A program made the translations under genes and the position numbers. 64,000 nucleotides of DNA. It comes from Lachnospiraceae bacterium (lineage in GTDB: Bacteria; Bacillota; Clostridia; Lachnospirales; Lachnospiraceae). Below are positions 18,976-28,770 of this stretch, in pieces (positions within the stretch are counted from its first letter, which is position 1; each line of letters starts with the position of its first letter). The notes below the pieces were generated by a model, which was not told the origin of the DNA, ran no database searches, and saw only the letters and a program-made list of their open reading frames with translations. The DNA is taken from positions 43,017 through 107,016 of the forward strand of contig JAFZQU010000024.1 in assembly GCA_017620255.1 (NCBI GenBank), read 5' to 3'.

Positions 18976-19551
18976 CTACTGCCGCTGCCCTTCTTCCATA
19001 TGTACGCGGTACGTCATCAGGCCCGCGATCGTCTTGGCGTCCACGATCTCGCCGGAATACACCTTGTTCGTCAGTTCTTCGATCGTATAGGCTTCCACAT
19101 TGATATATTCGTCATCATCGAGATGCTGCGCGGTCTTTTGCATGTTCCTTGCCACGTAGATATCGATCTTCTCATTGCAGAACGCGACCGTTGTATAGAG
19201 CGTCAGCAGAAAAGTGATGTCTGACCGTTCCGCATGATACCCGGTCTCCTCTTCCAGTTCCCTGTATGCACACTCAAGCGTCGGCTCCGTTTCACTGTTC
19301 CTGCCACCCGCAGGGATCTCCAGCGTATAGGCGTCGAGCGCATTGCGGTACTGTCTGACCATCAGGATCCTGCCGTCGGGAAGGACGGGAATGACGGCCG
19401 CTGCGCCTTTATGACGGATAAAATCATACGTTTCCTCTCTTCCGTCCGGAAGCCGCATCATATCCTCATAGATCTCAACGATGTTTCCTTTATGGATCAG
19501 GTTACGCCCGATGCGTTCCACTTTATCGGGCAGCTTTTTTGCATCACTCAT
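18976..19551 (-). CDS. nudF: ADP-ribose pyrophosphatase, Nudix family
   Basis: A 191-residue hydrolase that cleaves ADP-ribose to AMP and ribose 5-phosphate in the cytosol. The Nudix box is complete: Gly in PAGGRNSETEP, then ECAYRELEEETGY, matching GX5EX7REUXEEXGU. The N-terminal strand-rich part (IVEIYEDMMRLPDG) and MVRQYRNALDAYTLEIPAGG are typical of the ADP-ribose clade. It precedes xerD on the same strand, a linkage conserved in Firmicutes. Confidence 0.88.
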   Translation of the reverse strand: MSDAKKLPDKVERIGRNLIHKGNIVEIYEDMMRLPDGREETYDFIRHKGAAAVIPVLPDGRILMVRQYRNALDAYTLEIPAGGRNSETEPTLECAYRELEEETGYHAERSDITFLLTLYTTVAFCNEKIDIYVARNMQKTAQHLDDDEYINVEAYTIEELTNKVYSGEIVDAKTIAGLMTYRVHMEEGQRQ

Positions 19552-19651
19552 GGTATTTCTGTAAGTCCTTTCAAACCGACCGGCGGTCTATTGCACGGAT
19601 CCGGTACCGGATCACGCCGGCAGATCCTTTTTATGCTTCCAAAAGTCCGTT

Positions 19652-20935
19652 TCACGCTTCCAGCAGTTTCTCCACGCTGACCAGTTTTACGCAGAGCACA
19701 AAGATCTCCGTGGCCTGCGTCAGTTCTTCCAGCGACGGATAAGTCGGTGCCAGACGGATATTGGAATCATCCGGGTCCTTCTTGTACGGATAGGTCGCAC
19801 CCGCGCCCGTCAGGTTCACGCCCGCCTCTTTGCAGCGCTTCACGATCTCCTTCGCGCAGCCGTTCATTGCGTTGAACGAAATGAAATAGCCGCCGTTCGG
19901 ATTGGTCCATGTACCGATCCCGAGTTCTTTCAGCTCGCTCTCCAGCGCGGAAACGATCACCTGGAACTTCGGGCGGATCAGGGCCGCATGTTTGCGCATA
20001 TGTGCCTTCATGCCGTTGACATCCTTAAAGTAACGGTAATGACGCAGCTGGTTCAGTTTATCGTGTCCGATCGTCTGGATCGAGATCTGTTCCTTCACAA
20101 ACTCCAGATTCCTTGCAGACGAAGCCATGGCCGCGATGCCGCTTCCCGGGAACGTCACCTTGGAAGTGGAGCAGAATTCAAAGACGATATCCGGATTGCC
20201 GGCAGCTTCGCAGGCTTTCAGGATCTCCGGCAGCTCGTCATGTCTGTCGTCATACAGATCATGAATCGCATATGCGTTGTCCCAGTAGATACGAAAATCA
20301 TCCGCTGCGGGTTTCAGATGCGCGAACCGGTCCACCACCTCTGCGGAATACGTGATCCCGCCCGGATTCGAGTATTTCGGGACGCACCAGATACCTTTCA
20401 CGGTCTCGTCGTGGTTTACATAATCCTCTACCATATCCATATCCGGACCGTCTTCGTTCATCGGAATGTTGATCATTTCGATCCCGAAGCGCTCCGTGAT
20501 CGCAAAATGCCTGTCATAACCGGGAACCGGGCAGAGAAACTTCACACGGTCAAGCATGCACCACGGTGTCGAACCGCAGACACCAAACAGCATGGAACGT
20601 GCCAGCGTATCATACATGATATTCAGGCTCGAATTGCCGAAAATGAAGATCTGCGATGCAGGCACCCCGATCATCTCGCCCATCAGTTTCCTGGCTTCGT
20701 GGATCCCCGTCAGCTCGCCGTAGTTTCTGCAATCGATCCCGCTCTCGGAATTAAAATCCACGTTCGGGTTGAGCATGTTGAAAAAATCAGCCTCCATATC
20801 CAGCTGGGATTTGCCGGGTTTTCCGCGCGACATATCCAGTTTCAGCCCGAGCGCCTGTTTCTCCGCATACTGTTTTTCTAACTCCTCACGCAGCGCAAGC
20901 AGTTCTTCCCTGTCCATTTCACAATACTTTTTCAT
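19652..20935 (-). CDS. Aspartate aminotransferase, subgroup Ic (MocR-like aminotransferase family)
   Basis: A 427-residue pyridoxal-phosphate enzyme of fold type I. LDMSRGKPGKSQLDM, the cofactor-phosphate region FIFGNSSLNIMYD, CVPKYSNPGG, the Asp/Tyr pocket IYWDNAYAIHDL and the Schiff-base lysine in CSTSKVTFPGSGIAAM are visible. This sequence type belongs to the newer aspartate aminotransferase subgroup characterised in Corynebacterium and found in many anaerobes. It catalyses oxaloacetate plus glutamate to aspartate plus 2-oxoglutarate. It is a single gene between nudF and the sugar cluster. The exact substrate is inferred from the family. Confidence 0.82.
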   Translation of the reverse strand: MKKYCEMDREELLALREELEKQYAEKQALGLKLDMSRGKPGKSQLDMEADFFNMLNPNVDFNSESGIDCRNYGELTGIHEARKLMGEMIGVPASQIFIFGNSSLNIMYDTLARSMLFGVCGSTPWCMLDRVKFLCPVPGYDRHFAITERFGIEMINIPMNEDGPDMDMVEDYVNHDETVKGIWCVPKYSNPGGITYSAEVVDRFAHLKPAADDFRIYWDNAYAIHDLYDDRHDELPEILKACEAAGNPDIVFEFCSTSKVTFPGSGIAAMASSARNLEFVKEQISIQTIGHDKLNQLRHYRYFKDVNGMKAHMRKHAALIRPKFQVIVSALESELKELGIGTWTNPNGGYFISFNAMNGCAKEIVKRCKEAGVNLTGAGATYPYKKDPDDSNIRLAPTYPSLEELTQATEIFVLCVKLVSVEKLLEA

Positions 20936-21024
20936 TCTGTTATCCCCGTTTTCTTCATATGAAATTTACTTTCAAAAGTATAATACACCTATCTTTATCT
21001 TGCAAGAAGCGTATGAGCATTATC

Positions 21025-21056
21025 AAAAAACGGGAACCGTCAGATGACGGTCCCCG
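21025..21056 (-). terminator. Intrinsic terminator at the end of the FGGY kinase operon
   Basis: An 11-base stem with one mismatch (21031-21041 with 21046-21056), 4-base loop, then six T on the minus strand. It marks the end of the first sugar importer operon. Confidence 0.9.
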
Positions 21057-21088
21057 CATACGTTCTTTTTAGGATGACTGTGCAGAGC

Positions 21089-22678
21089 CTACAGCACATC
21101 CACCGCCGCATGCTCGATGGAAAGGCCGTTTAAGTATCTCTCCATAAAGCGGTTGAACCCTTTGACATCCTCTGCGTCAGCCTCGAGCCTCGAGCCCTTC
21201 TGATCGGCAAAGATCGTATCGTTCAGGTAAGCCTGCAGGCTTTCGCCGTCTTTCTTTCCCGTCAGATAAGCAGCCAGTACAGCGATACCCCAGGCACCGC
21301 CCTCTCCTGCCGTCTCCATGACGGATACGGGTGCATTGATCGCAGCTGCCGCGATCCTCTGTCCGACGCCTTTGGTCTTAAAGAAGCCGCCGTGACCGAA
21401 CATCTCATCCACTTCCACCTGCTCTTCCTTGAACATCAGGTCAAGGCCTGCCTTCAGGGCTGCAAGTGCGGAATAGAGATGCATACGCATGAAATTGGCA
21501 AGCGTAAAGGAATCATCCGCCTTTCTGACGAATAAGGGTGCGCCTTCGGTAAAGCCGGTCACCGGCTCGCCGGAGAAATAGTTGTAAGAGATCAGGCCGC
21601 CGCAGTCCGTATCGCCTTCCAGTGCCTTGTTGTAAAGGGATGTGAACAGAGTGCCCTTGTCGACGCTTGCACCGATCAGGGAAGCGAATTCACCGAATAC
21701 GGATACCCACGCGTTCATCTCGGAAGTACAGTTGTTGCAGTGCACCATGCCGACCAGCGCGCCGTCCGGTGTGGTGACAAGATCGATCTCGGGATAAACT
21801 TTGGAGAGTTCCTTCTCCAAAACGACCATCGCAAAGACGGAAGTTCCTGCGGAAATGTTGCCGGTCCTCTTTGCCACGGAATTGGTCGCGACCATACCGG
21901 TTCCCGCATCGCCTTCCGGCGGACAGAGCGGGATCCCTGCTTTCAGCTTCCCGGTGGGATCAAGCAGTTTTGCGCCCTCTTCCGTCAGAGTTCCTGCCGC
22001 ATCTCCCGCAAGGAGTGATTTTGGCAGAATATCATTTAACTTCCAGCCGAGGTTCCTGTCCGCATTCAGCGCATCGAATTTGGCTACCATGGTCTGGTCA
22101 AAATTGCCCGTTGCGATATCGATCGGGAACATACCGGAAGCATCGCCGACACCGAGTACCTTTTCGCCGGTCAGTTTCCAGTGCACATAGCCGGCTAAAG
22201 TCGTAAAGAACGCGATATTCTTCACATGCGGCTCGCCGTTTAAGATCGCCTGGTACAGATGGGAAATGCTCCAGCGCTGCGGGATGTTGTAATTGAATTC
22301 CTTGGTCAGCTTCTCTGCCGCTTCCCCGGTGATCGTGTTGCGCCAGGTCCTGAAGGGCACCAGCAGTTCCCCGTTTTTGTCAAAAGCAAGATAGCCGTGC
22401 ATCATGGCCGAAAAGCCCATGGATGCAAAGCCTGTCAGTTCCACGCCGTATTCGTCCCTGACATTTTTCGCAAGATCCGCATAGCAGTCTTTCAGCCCGG
22501 TCCAGACAGCATCCAGTGAATAGGTCCAGATCCCGTCAAGCAGCTGATTTTCCCATTCATGGGAACCGGAAGCAAGCGGTGCTCCCTTCTCGTCGATGAG
22601 AACAGCCTTGATCCTGGTCGATCCCAGTTCCACGCCAAGTATGGCTCTGCCAGCTTCGATCAATTCTTTCTTTTCCAT
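21089..22678 (-). CDS. FGGY-family carbohydrate kinase
   Basis: A 529-residue cytosolic sugar kinase of the xylulokinase/ribulokinase superfamily. The N-terminal phosphate motif [16 protein letters not shown] and the C-terminal nucleotide region [20 protein letters not shown] are intact, and [14 protein letters not shown] is the second phosphate loop. It is the last gene of the importer operon, 36 bases after the YjfF-type permease. It probably phosphorylates the imported sugar or a product of it. Whether the substrate is xylulose, ribulose or another sugar cannot be told from the sequence. Confidence 0.85.
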   Translation of the reverse strand: MEKKELIEAGRAILGVELGSTRIKAVLIDEKGAPLASGSHEWENQLLDGIWTYSLDAVWTGLKDCYADLAKNVRDEYGVELTGFASMGFSAMMHGYLAFDKNGELLVPFRTWRNTITGEAAEKLTKEFNYNIPQRWSISHLYQAILNGEPHVKNIAFFTTLAGYVHWKLTGEKVLGVGDASGMFPIDIATGNFDQTMVAKFDALNADRNLGWKLNDILPKSLLAGDAAGTLTEEGAKLLDPTGKLKAGIPLCPPEGDAGTGMVATNSVAKRTGNISAGTSVFAMVVLEKELSKVYPEIDLVTTPDGALVGMVHCNNCTSEMNAWVSVFGEFASLIGASVDKGTLFTSLYNKALEGDTDCGGLISYNYFSGEPVTGFTEGAPLFVRKADDSFTLANFMRMHLYSALAALKAGLDLMFKEEQVEVDEMFGHGGFFKTKGVGQRIAAAAINAPVSVMETAGEGGAWGIAVLAAYLTGKKDGESLQAYLNDTIFADQKGSRLEADAEDVKGFNRFMERYLNGLSIEHAAVDVL

Positions 22679-22714
22679 GTTTGTCCTCCTAGGTGTTTTA
22701 TATTCTTATCTTCC

Positions 22715-23749
22715 TTACTTTCTGACCTGTTTCTTCTTGCGAGCCATCACAACGCTCTGGATCACCAGGAAGAGACACAGCATGGCCGCGATGGTGATAC
22801 CTGTCCACCAGGCCTGGTCAAGTCCGGCCGAAGATACGATGTTCTGAATGGTACTTAACGACAGCACCCCGAAGAAGGTGCCGATGATATTGCCGACACC
22901 GCCTGTCAGCATCGTGCCGCCGATGATCGAACTTGCGATCGCGTTCATTTCGGCGCCCTGTGCATGGGAAGGTGCACCGGAGCCGACATGCAGGAAATAC
23001 AGATACCCGCCGATCCCGGCCAAGATCCCGCAGAGCAGATGCGCGAAGAATTTCGTGCGTTTCACGTTGATGCCGAGCATCAGCGCGCTCTGGTTATTGC
23101 CGCCCACGGCATAGAAGTTCCGGCCGAGCTTCGTATAACGCAGCATAAAGAACAGCACGAGCACCAGAAGGACCGCAACGATCACGCCGATCTCCACATA
23201 GGCGTCCACATAAACGCCGAGTTTGTTATAGGATCCCATGCCCGGTACCGTGACGCGGGTCTCTTTCAGTGCCACGAATTTCTCGTTCTCCACGTTGAAC
23301 GGGTTCGTGTGCACGATCGTGGTCATACCTCTTGCAAAGAACATACCGGCCAGCGTTACGATAAACGGCTGGATGTCTAAGTATGCGATCAGAAGTCCCT
23401 GCACCAGGCCGAAAGCCAGACCGATGCCGAGCGCGATCAGCATGGAAACAAAGACGTTGCCGCCCTTATAATCCAGATAGACCGCACAGCACATGCTGAC
23501 CAGGGCCGTGACGCCGCCGACGGAGATATCGATGCTGCCCGTGATCATGACGAGGCTCAGGCCGCATGCGAGCAGGATCAGGGCCGCGTTCGCATTCAGG
23601 ATATTAAAGAATGTCTGCGGTTTTAAGAAACCTTTTCCCTGGAAGATCACCGCTCCGATATACATCAGGAAAAAGACAACGATCGTGATAAAAAGAAGCA
23701 GGTTGGTGTCGCTCATGTCGCGGAACATGGTTTTGATCTTCTCACGCAT
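22715..23749 (-). CDS. yjfF: Sugar ABC transporter permease, YjfF type (importer 1)
   Basis: A 344-residue inner-membrane subunit with about eight to ten hydrophobic segments. The permease signature MITGSIDISVGGV, the LDIQPFIVTLAGMFFARG segment and SIIGGTMLTGGVGN are typical of the RbsC/YjfF family. It overlaps the upstream YtfT-type gene by 8 bases, so the two are translationally coupled. It forms a heterodimeric membrane pore with that subunit. In E. coli the related complex imports galactofuranose; the substrate here is unproven. Confidence 0.9.
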   Translation of the reverse strand: MREKIKTMFRDMSDTNLLLFITIVVFFLMYIGAVIFQGKGFLKPQTFFNILNANAALILLACGLSLVMITGSIDISVGGVTALVSMCCAVYLDYKGGNVFVSMLIALGIGLAFGLVQGLLIAYLDIQPFIVTLAGMFFARGMTTIVHTNPFNVENEKFVALKETRVTVPGMGSYNKLGVYVDAYVEIGVIVAVLLVLVLFFMLRYTKLGRNFYAVGGNNQSALMLGINVKRTKFFAHLLCGILAGIGGYLYFLHVGSGAPSHAQGAEMNAIASSIIGGTMLTGGVGNIIGTFFGVLSLSTIQNIVSSAGLDQAWWTGITIAAMLCLFLVIQSVVMARKKKQVRK

Positions 23750-24809
23750 TTTCCGTCACCCCCTTCTTTGTCAGTCTCTTCCACTGTGCGGAAATGAAGT
23801 CCCTGACAACCGGTGCCGAGAAAACGACCAGCAGGATGACAACGACCGCCTTGTAAGCCGGCAGCGCGTCCGCGGGCACGTTGAATTTGTAGAGCGTCGT
23901 CGTCAGGAACTGGATAACGTAAGCCCCGAGGATCGAAGCCGTCATGTTGAACTTACCGCCCGATAAGGCGTTCCCGCCGAGTGCGACCGCAAGGATCGCG
24001 TCCATTTCAATGTCTTTTGCGATGACCGAGTAGTTGATCGTGGACAGGCGGCTGACTTTGATGAGCGCCGCAACCGCCACGCAGAGTCCTAAGATCACAA
24101 AAGCCAGGAATTTGATGAATTCCGGGTTCAGGCCGTTTAATCTCGAAGCGTTTTCGTTGATACCGACGGTCTGTGTATACAGACCCAGGTTTGTAAATTT
24201 CAAAACCAGGAAGATCACGATCACGCAGGCCGCCGCGATAAAGAACGGCGTCGGGATCGGGATCCCCGGGATAAATCCGCCGAAATAACTGAAGCGTACC
24301 TCATTCACGATGGGCAGCTCGTTGTTGTTGATCCAGGCTGCAATGGAACGTCCCGCCGTAAAGAGGATCAGCGTGGCGACCATGGGCTGGATCTTAAAGA
24401 ACGCGACCAGTGTTCCGTTAAACGCGCCAAAGATCATCGCCACGACACAACTGATCAGAAAAGCGACGATGATCGGTGCCTGCATGGTCTCTGCGTGGTG
24501 GTCCCTGCCGCAGAGCACGCGCAGAACAACACTGCCGCTGATCGCGATCGCCGCGCCGACGGAAATGTCCTGTCCGCCGGAAGCCGCCGTTACAAGTGTC
24601 ATACCGATCGCAAGGATCGCCAGTTCCGAACCGTAGTCAAGGATCGTCATCAGGTAGCCCGACAATACCGGGTCTCCTGCACTGTTATAGCCCAAAGTGA
24701 TCTTGAAAAACGAGGGATCCATGATCAGGTTGAAGACTGCAAGAAGAAGCAGCGCAGCGATCGGGATGAAAATCTGATTTTTCAGTATTTTACTCATCTT
24801 TCTTTTCAC
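23742..24809 (-). CDS. ytfT: Sugar ABC transporter permease, YtfT type (importer 1)
   Basis: A 355-residue polytopic permease. TAASGGQDISVGAAIAI is the YtfT version of the family signature. FKIQPMVATLILFTAGRS and DAILAVALGGNALSGGKF are conserved. It overlaps the ATPase gene by 20 bases if translation starts at 24809, or by 8 bases if the second ATG (24797) is used. It partners the YjfF-type subunit. Confidence 0.9.
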   Translation of the reverse strand: MKRKMSKILKNQIFIPIAALLLLAVFNLIMDPSFFKITLGYNSAGDPVLSGYLMTILDYGSELAILAIGMTLVTAASGGQDISVGAAIAISGSVVLRVLCGRDHHAETMQAPIIVAFLISCVVAMIFGAFNGTLVAFFKIQPMVATLILFTAGRSIAAWINNNELPIVNEVRFSYFGGFIPGIPIPTPFFIAAACVIVIFLVLKFTNLGLYTQTVGINENASRLNGLNPEFIKFLAFVILGLCVAVAALIKVSRLSTINYSVIAKDIEMDAILAVALGGNALSGGKFNMTASILGAYVIQFLTTTLYKFNVPADALPAYKAVVVILLVVFSAPVVRDFISAQWKRLTKKGVTENA

Positions 24810-26325
24810 CTCCCGCTATCGTGCTCATGATCTTGCCCTGTGTCAGGTCGTCATCCGTCAGTTCTCCGACAACCGCACGGTCACGCATCACGACCATTCT
24901 GGAGCAGGTCCGCAACATCTCATCGGTCTCGGAAGATATGAAGGTGATGCTCATTCCTTCCGATGCCAGTTTCAGCACCAGTTTCTGGATATCGACTTTG
25001 GTACCGACATCGATCCCGCGGGTAGGCTCATCAAGGATCAGGTATTCGGGATGGGTTAAAAGCCATCTTGCTAAGATCACCTTCTGCTGGTTGCCGCCCG
25101 ATAACGACTTGATCGGCGTATCCGCAGAGGCCGTCTTGATATCCAGAAGCTTGATATATTCATCCGCAAACCGGGCCGCTTCCGCCCTGCTGAAGGGTTT
25201 GAAAAAGCCTTTCAGCACCTGCAGGGCCAGGATGATGTTCTCCCGCACGGAAAGCTCGCCGACGATCCCGTCCACTTTCCGGTCTTCCGGCAGGTAACCG
25301 ATCCCGTTGCGCATCGCATCGATCGGCTTTGCGATCTTGATGGCATTGCCGTCTTTTTTCACTGTACCGCCAAGCACACGGTCCGCTCCGAAGATCGCGC
25401 GCACGCACTCACTGCGCCCGGAACCGAGCAGTCCCGTAAAGCCGTTGACTTCTCCTTTCTGGATGTAAAAATCAAACGGCTTGATACCGGCATCCGACTG
25501 CAGTCCCACTGCCTCAAATACCGGCGGCGTATTCGGTTCTGCCTGGAATTTTTTATGTTCGCCGGAAATATCGGACAGGTCATCCAGTTCTTTTCCGAGC
25601 ATCTTGGATACCAGCTGTACGCGCGGCAGGTCTTTGATCTCATACTCTCCCACCAGTCTGCCGTCGCGCAGGACCGTGATCTTGTCACAGACCTCGTAAA
25701 CCTGATCTAAGAAGTGCGTTACAAAGATGATACCGACACCGCGTTCCTTCAGATCGCGCATCAGTTTGAACAGTTTTGCGACTTCCTGCTCGTCCAGAGA
25801 GGAAGTGGGTTCATCGAGGATCAGGACCTTACAGTCCATGTCCACCGCACGGGCGATGGCAACCATCTGCTGAACCGCAATGGAGCAGCTCGAAAGCTGC
25901 TGTGTCGCTTTGGCCGGGATATCCAGGGACTTTAAGATCGCGTCAGCCTTCTCGTTGATCTTCTTCCAGTTGACGCGCACGCCTTCGCCACGGCCGATAT
26001 ACATATTCTCTGCCACGGAAAGATTGGGGCAGAGAGTGATCTCCTGATAAACGGTACTGATACCCATTTTCTGTGCTTCCTGCGGAGAGCGGATGATCAC
26101 GGGTTTATCGTATCCCTTCAGATAGATCTGGCCGCCATCCTTGGAGTACACGCCTGTTAAGACCTTGATCAGGGTTGATTTTCCTGCTCCGTTCTCACCC
26201 ATCAGCGCGTGTATCTCTCCTGCGCACAATGTGAAGTCCACGCCCTGCAGCGCAAGGACACCCGGGAAGACTTTATCGATCGCCTTCATCTCCAGGATTG
26301 CATTCTCCTTCACTCGTGGATTCAC
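24790..26325 (-). CDS. ytfR: Sugar ABC transporter ATPase with two nucleotide-binding domains, YtfR type (importer 1)
   Basis: A 511-residue fused tandem ATPase of the RbsA/MglA class. The first domain has MGENGAGKSTLIKVLTG, SCSIAVQQMVAIARAV and LILDEPTSSLDE. The second has a degenerate Walker A, LLGSGRSECVRAIFG, with LSGGNQQKVILARWL and LILDEPTRGIDVG, which is normal for this class. The start is uncertain: GTG 26325 lies on top of the GGAGG site, while GTG 26313 has it 11 bases upstream. It energises uptake by the adjacent permeases. Confidence 0.93.
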   Translation of the reverse strand: MNPRVKENAILEMKAIDKVFPGVLALQGVDFTLCAGEIHALMGENGAGKSTLIKVLTGVYSKDGGQIYLKGYDKPVIIRSPQEAQKMGISTVYQEITLCPNLSVAENMYIGRGEGVRVNWKKINEKADAILKSLDIPAKATQQLSSCSIAVQQMVAIARAVDMDCKVLILDEPTSSLDEQEVAKLFKLMRDLKERGVGIIFVTHFLDQVYEVCDKITVLRDGRLVGEYEIKDLPRVQLVSKMLGKELDDLSDISGEHKKFQAEPNTPPVFEAVGLQSDAGIKPFDFYIQKGEVNGFTGLLGSGRSECVRAIFGADRVLGGTVKKDGNAIKIAKPIDAMRNGIGYLPEDRKVDGIVGELSVRENIILALQVLKGFFKPFSRAEAARFADEYIKLLDIKTASADTPIKSLSGGNQQKVILARWLLTHPEYLILDEPTRGIDVGTKVDIQKLVLKLASEGMSITFISSETDEMLRTCSRMVVMRDRAVVGELTDDDLTQGKIMSTIAGGEKKDE

Positions 26326-26355
26326 CTCCTCATTTTTCTCAGATAGCCCGCTTAC

Positions 26356-26385
26356 AAAATGCGGCGCGGCATAATGCCGCGCCGC
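26356..26385 (-). terminator. Hairpin attenuator between the binding protein and ATPase of importer 1
   Basis: A perfect 11-base GC-rich stem (26361-26371 with 26375-26385) with a 3-base loop and ATTTTG on the minus strand. Such hairpins after the binding-protein gene allow excess binding protein over transporter subunits by partial termination and by protecting the 3' end of the upstream message. Confidence 0.65.
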
Positions 26386-26433
26386 CAGATTGTTGTTGCT
26401 ATTTGGTTGCTGCCATGATCAAAGATCGTGACA

Positions 26434-27414
26434 TTAGATACCGTAATTGTTTACGTCATCAGCTGTGATGGTTGTTGCATCAAAGCCCTTCTCGTCCATG
26501 ATGATGGTCTTCTGAGCGGGTTCCTGACCGGATTCCAGTGTCTTGATAACGTCTAAGATGTACTGGGACTGGAAAGGATTGCACTGTCCGTCATAGTTCC
26601 AGTTCTGGTCAAGCAGTTCCTGCAGAGCCCACTTGTTGCAGTCAAAGCCCATAACGATAACGTCTTTGCCAACGCCGTGGGAGATGTTTGCCTTGTCAAG
26701 TGCTGCAACGGCACCCTTAGCCATATCGTCGTTCTCAGCGTAGATTACGTTGAACGGTGTGCCCGCATCGATAACGGACTGAACGATCTGCTGTGCTTTC
26801 TCAGCATTCCACTCAGCTGTCTGCTGTGTAACGATGTTCCATCCGTCGGACGCTGCTGCTGCATCAACGGCACCGGAACGGCCCTTCTGTGCTGCAGAGC
26901 CCATAACGCCCTGGATGTGGATGATGTTGTATTCGGATAAGTTCTGGCCCTTTAACCAGTTCACTGCTGTTTCGCCTTCTTTGTCCATGTCGGAAACGAT
27001 GGAAGCGCTGTACAGACTCGGATCAGCATCGATGGTTCTGTCGAACAGGATTACATGGATGCCTGCTGCCTGTGCATCTTTCAGTACGGAATCCCAGCCT
27101 GCTGTATCAGCTGCGGAAAGAAGCAGATAGTCAACGCCGTCCTGGATGAACTTCTGTGCTGCCGTGATCTGCTCGTCGTTCTTTAAGCTGTAAGCGAAAG
27201 AAGCCTGGAAGCCGTTCGCCTCTGTAAATGTAGCCTTCAGATCCTTATCATTAGCCGTACGGTAACCGGATTCGTTCGGGTCGTTATTAATGATACCGAT
27301 CTTGATCAGGCCGCCGTCTCCGCCCCCGTCTGCTGCCGGAGCTGCGCCGCCGCAGGCTGTAAGGCCAAGTACCATTGCTGCTGCCATAACAACTGCCAAT
27401 ACTTTCTTTTTCAT
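26434..27414 (-). CDS. ytfQ: Sugar-binding lipoprotein, YtfQ type (importer 1)
   Basis: A 326-residue substrate-binding lipoprotein. The signal peptide ends in LGLTAC with the lipid-modified Cys21. The periplasmic-binding fold of the RbsB/YtfQ type is shown by IGIINNDPNESGYRTAND, DGVDYLLLSAADTAGWDSVL, HVILFDRTID, IIHIQGVMGSAAQKGRS and VIYAENDDMAKGAVAAL. AGGAGG precedes the start. It is the first gene of importer 1 and lies behind a promoter region that resembles that of importer 2. Confidence 0.9.
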   Translation of the reverse strand: MKKKVLAVVMAAAMVLGLTACGGAAPAADGGGDGGLIKIGIINNDPNESGYRTANDKDLKATFTEANGFQASFAYSLKNDEQITAAQKFIQDGVDYLLLSAADTAGWDSVLKDAQAAGIHVILFDRTIDADPSLYSASIVSDMDKEGETAVNWLKGQNLSEYNIIHIQGVMGSAAQKGRSGAVDAAAASDGWNIVTQQTAEWNAEKAQQIVQSVIDAGTPFNVIYAENDDMAKGAVAALDKANISHGVGKDVIVMGFDCNKWALQELLDQNWNYDGQCNPFQSQYILDVIKTLESGQEPAQKTIIMDEKGFDATTITADDVNNYGI

Positions 27415-27474
27415 GCGATATCCTCCTATCTCTGTTTAAGAGCCGCGGCTAATCCGCGTATTATGAACATTTCC

Positions 27475-27612
27475 ATTATAAAACGGATCCGTAGGTCAAT
27501 CCATTCATTTCAATCTAAAAACAGTTCATTTTCTTATGATGAACATGATCGAAGTTGGATTTTTTACGGATCCGGTTAAGATATCTATGATTTCGGTTGA
27601 TTTTTTTACGAT
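27475..27612 (-). promoter_or_regulatory. Promoter and putative operator of importer 1
   Basis: TATAAT (27475-27480, minus) lies 60 bases before the binding-protein start, with no good -35 at 17 bases, which fits activator dependence. The block 27475-27540 aligns without gaps to 33703-33768 at about 49 of 66 positions. Upstream lie two copies of a GTTGATTTTTTTNCGAT-like motif (27554-27571 with one or two changes, and 27596-27612). The closest match is at 33783-33799. Confidence 0.55.
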
Positions 27613-27633
27613 AGTCCCTGTTAGAAACGGTGG

Positions 27634-28752
27634 TCAGTAGACGTTATCCGGCTGGTCTGCATAGGCACCGGTGGAAAATTCCGCGCTGCGTCTGTCAATG
27701 ACTTCCTGCGTGATCTGCGTGACGGGATACTGTTTGGAATCCACGATCACACTTTCGATCTCCTCGTGTGCGCTCAGGATATCCTCATCCACATACTCAT
27801 ACTTCTGCGGGGTCTCCCCGTTCTGCAGTTTCCGGATGATCGCCTCGACTCTGGGACCGTGGAACGGATTACATTCCGCGATACAGGAAATGGAGTTATT
27901 GAGCACATCCTGCAGGGCTTCCGGCTTCACGCCGTCAAAGGAAACGACCATGATCTCGCCCCTTTTGATATCGCTGCCGACCTTTTTACCGGAATCCTCG
28001 ATCGCTTTGATCGCGCCGAACGCCTCGTCATCGTTTTCGCAGTATACCACATTGACTTTCGGGTTGTTCTTTAAGATCTGCAGGGTGACCTCATAGCCTT
28101 TGGCCCTGGTAAACTCACCGTCGGCTCTGGCAACGATCTTCCAGCCGTATTTTTCGGCGGCTTCCGCCAAGCCTTTCGTGCGGCCGATCTGCGCCGAGGC
28201 ACCGATCGTTCCCTGCACGTCCGCTATATAGATATCGTTGGCGGAAATGTTGTTTTTCACGCAGAACCAACGGATCCATTCGCACATCTTGCGGCCTTCG
28301 AGTTCAAAATCAGAACCGACCCAGCACTCGTACAGATCGCTGTCGGCGTCGACCATACGGTCCACGATGATCACGGGAATGCCTTCGTCGCGCGCTTCCT
28401 GCAGCACGGTATCCCAGCCTGCCTCCGTGACCGGCGCCACCACGATATAGTCGACTTCCTGCTGGATAAAACTGCGGATCGCCTTGATCTGGTTCGTCTG
28501 CTTCTGCTGCGCATCCTCAAAGATCAGCTTATAGCCGTTCTCCTTTGTGAAAACGGAGCGCATGGATTCCGAATTGACGTTTCGCCAGTAGGATTCCGAT
28601 CCGACCTGGGAAAACCCCACCACGATCAGATCTTCTTCCTCAATATCACTAACAGCCTCTGCCTCTTTCCGGGATCCACACCCGGAAAGAATGCAAAGGC
28701 TCATGATCAGTGACATACAGATGATTCTTTTGATGAAAGATCTCTTCTTCAT
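27634..28752 (-). CDS. Second sugar-binding lipoprotein of the importer 2 operon
   Basis: A 372-residue YtfQ-like lipoprotein with lipobox ILSGC (Cys25). VVGFSQVGSESYWRNVNSES, VDYIVVAPVTEAGWDTVL, IPVIIVDRMVDADSDLYECW, VQGTIGASAQIGRTKGLAEA and VVYCENDDEAFGAIKAI define the fold. It is the last gene of the importer 2 operon, 18 bases after the YjfF-type permease. That operon already begins with another binding protein. It may widen substrate range or serve the nearby YesM-type kinase as a sensory partner. Both ideas are inference. Confidence 0.85.
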   Translation of the reverse strand: MKKRSFIKRIICMSLIMSLCILSGCGSRKEAEAVSDIEEEDLIVVGFSQVGSESYWRNVNSESMRSVFTKENGYKLIFEDAQQKQTNQIKAIRSFIQQEVDYIVVAPVTEAGWDTVLQEARDEGIPVIIVDRMVDADSDLYECWVGSDFELEGRKMCEWIRWFCVKNNISANDIYIADVQGTIGASAQIGRTKGLAEAAEKYGWKIVARADGEFTRAKGYEVTLQILKNNPKVNVVYCENDDEAFGAIKAIEDSGKKVGSDIKRGEIMVVSFDGVKPEALQDVLNNSISCIAECNPFHGPRVEAIIRKLQNGETPQKYEYVDEDILSAHEEIESVIVDSKQYPVTQITQEVIDRRSAEFSTGAYADQPDNVY

Positions 28753-28770
28753 AACCTGTCTGCCGGTTTT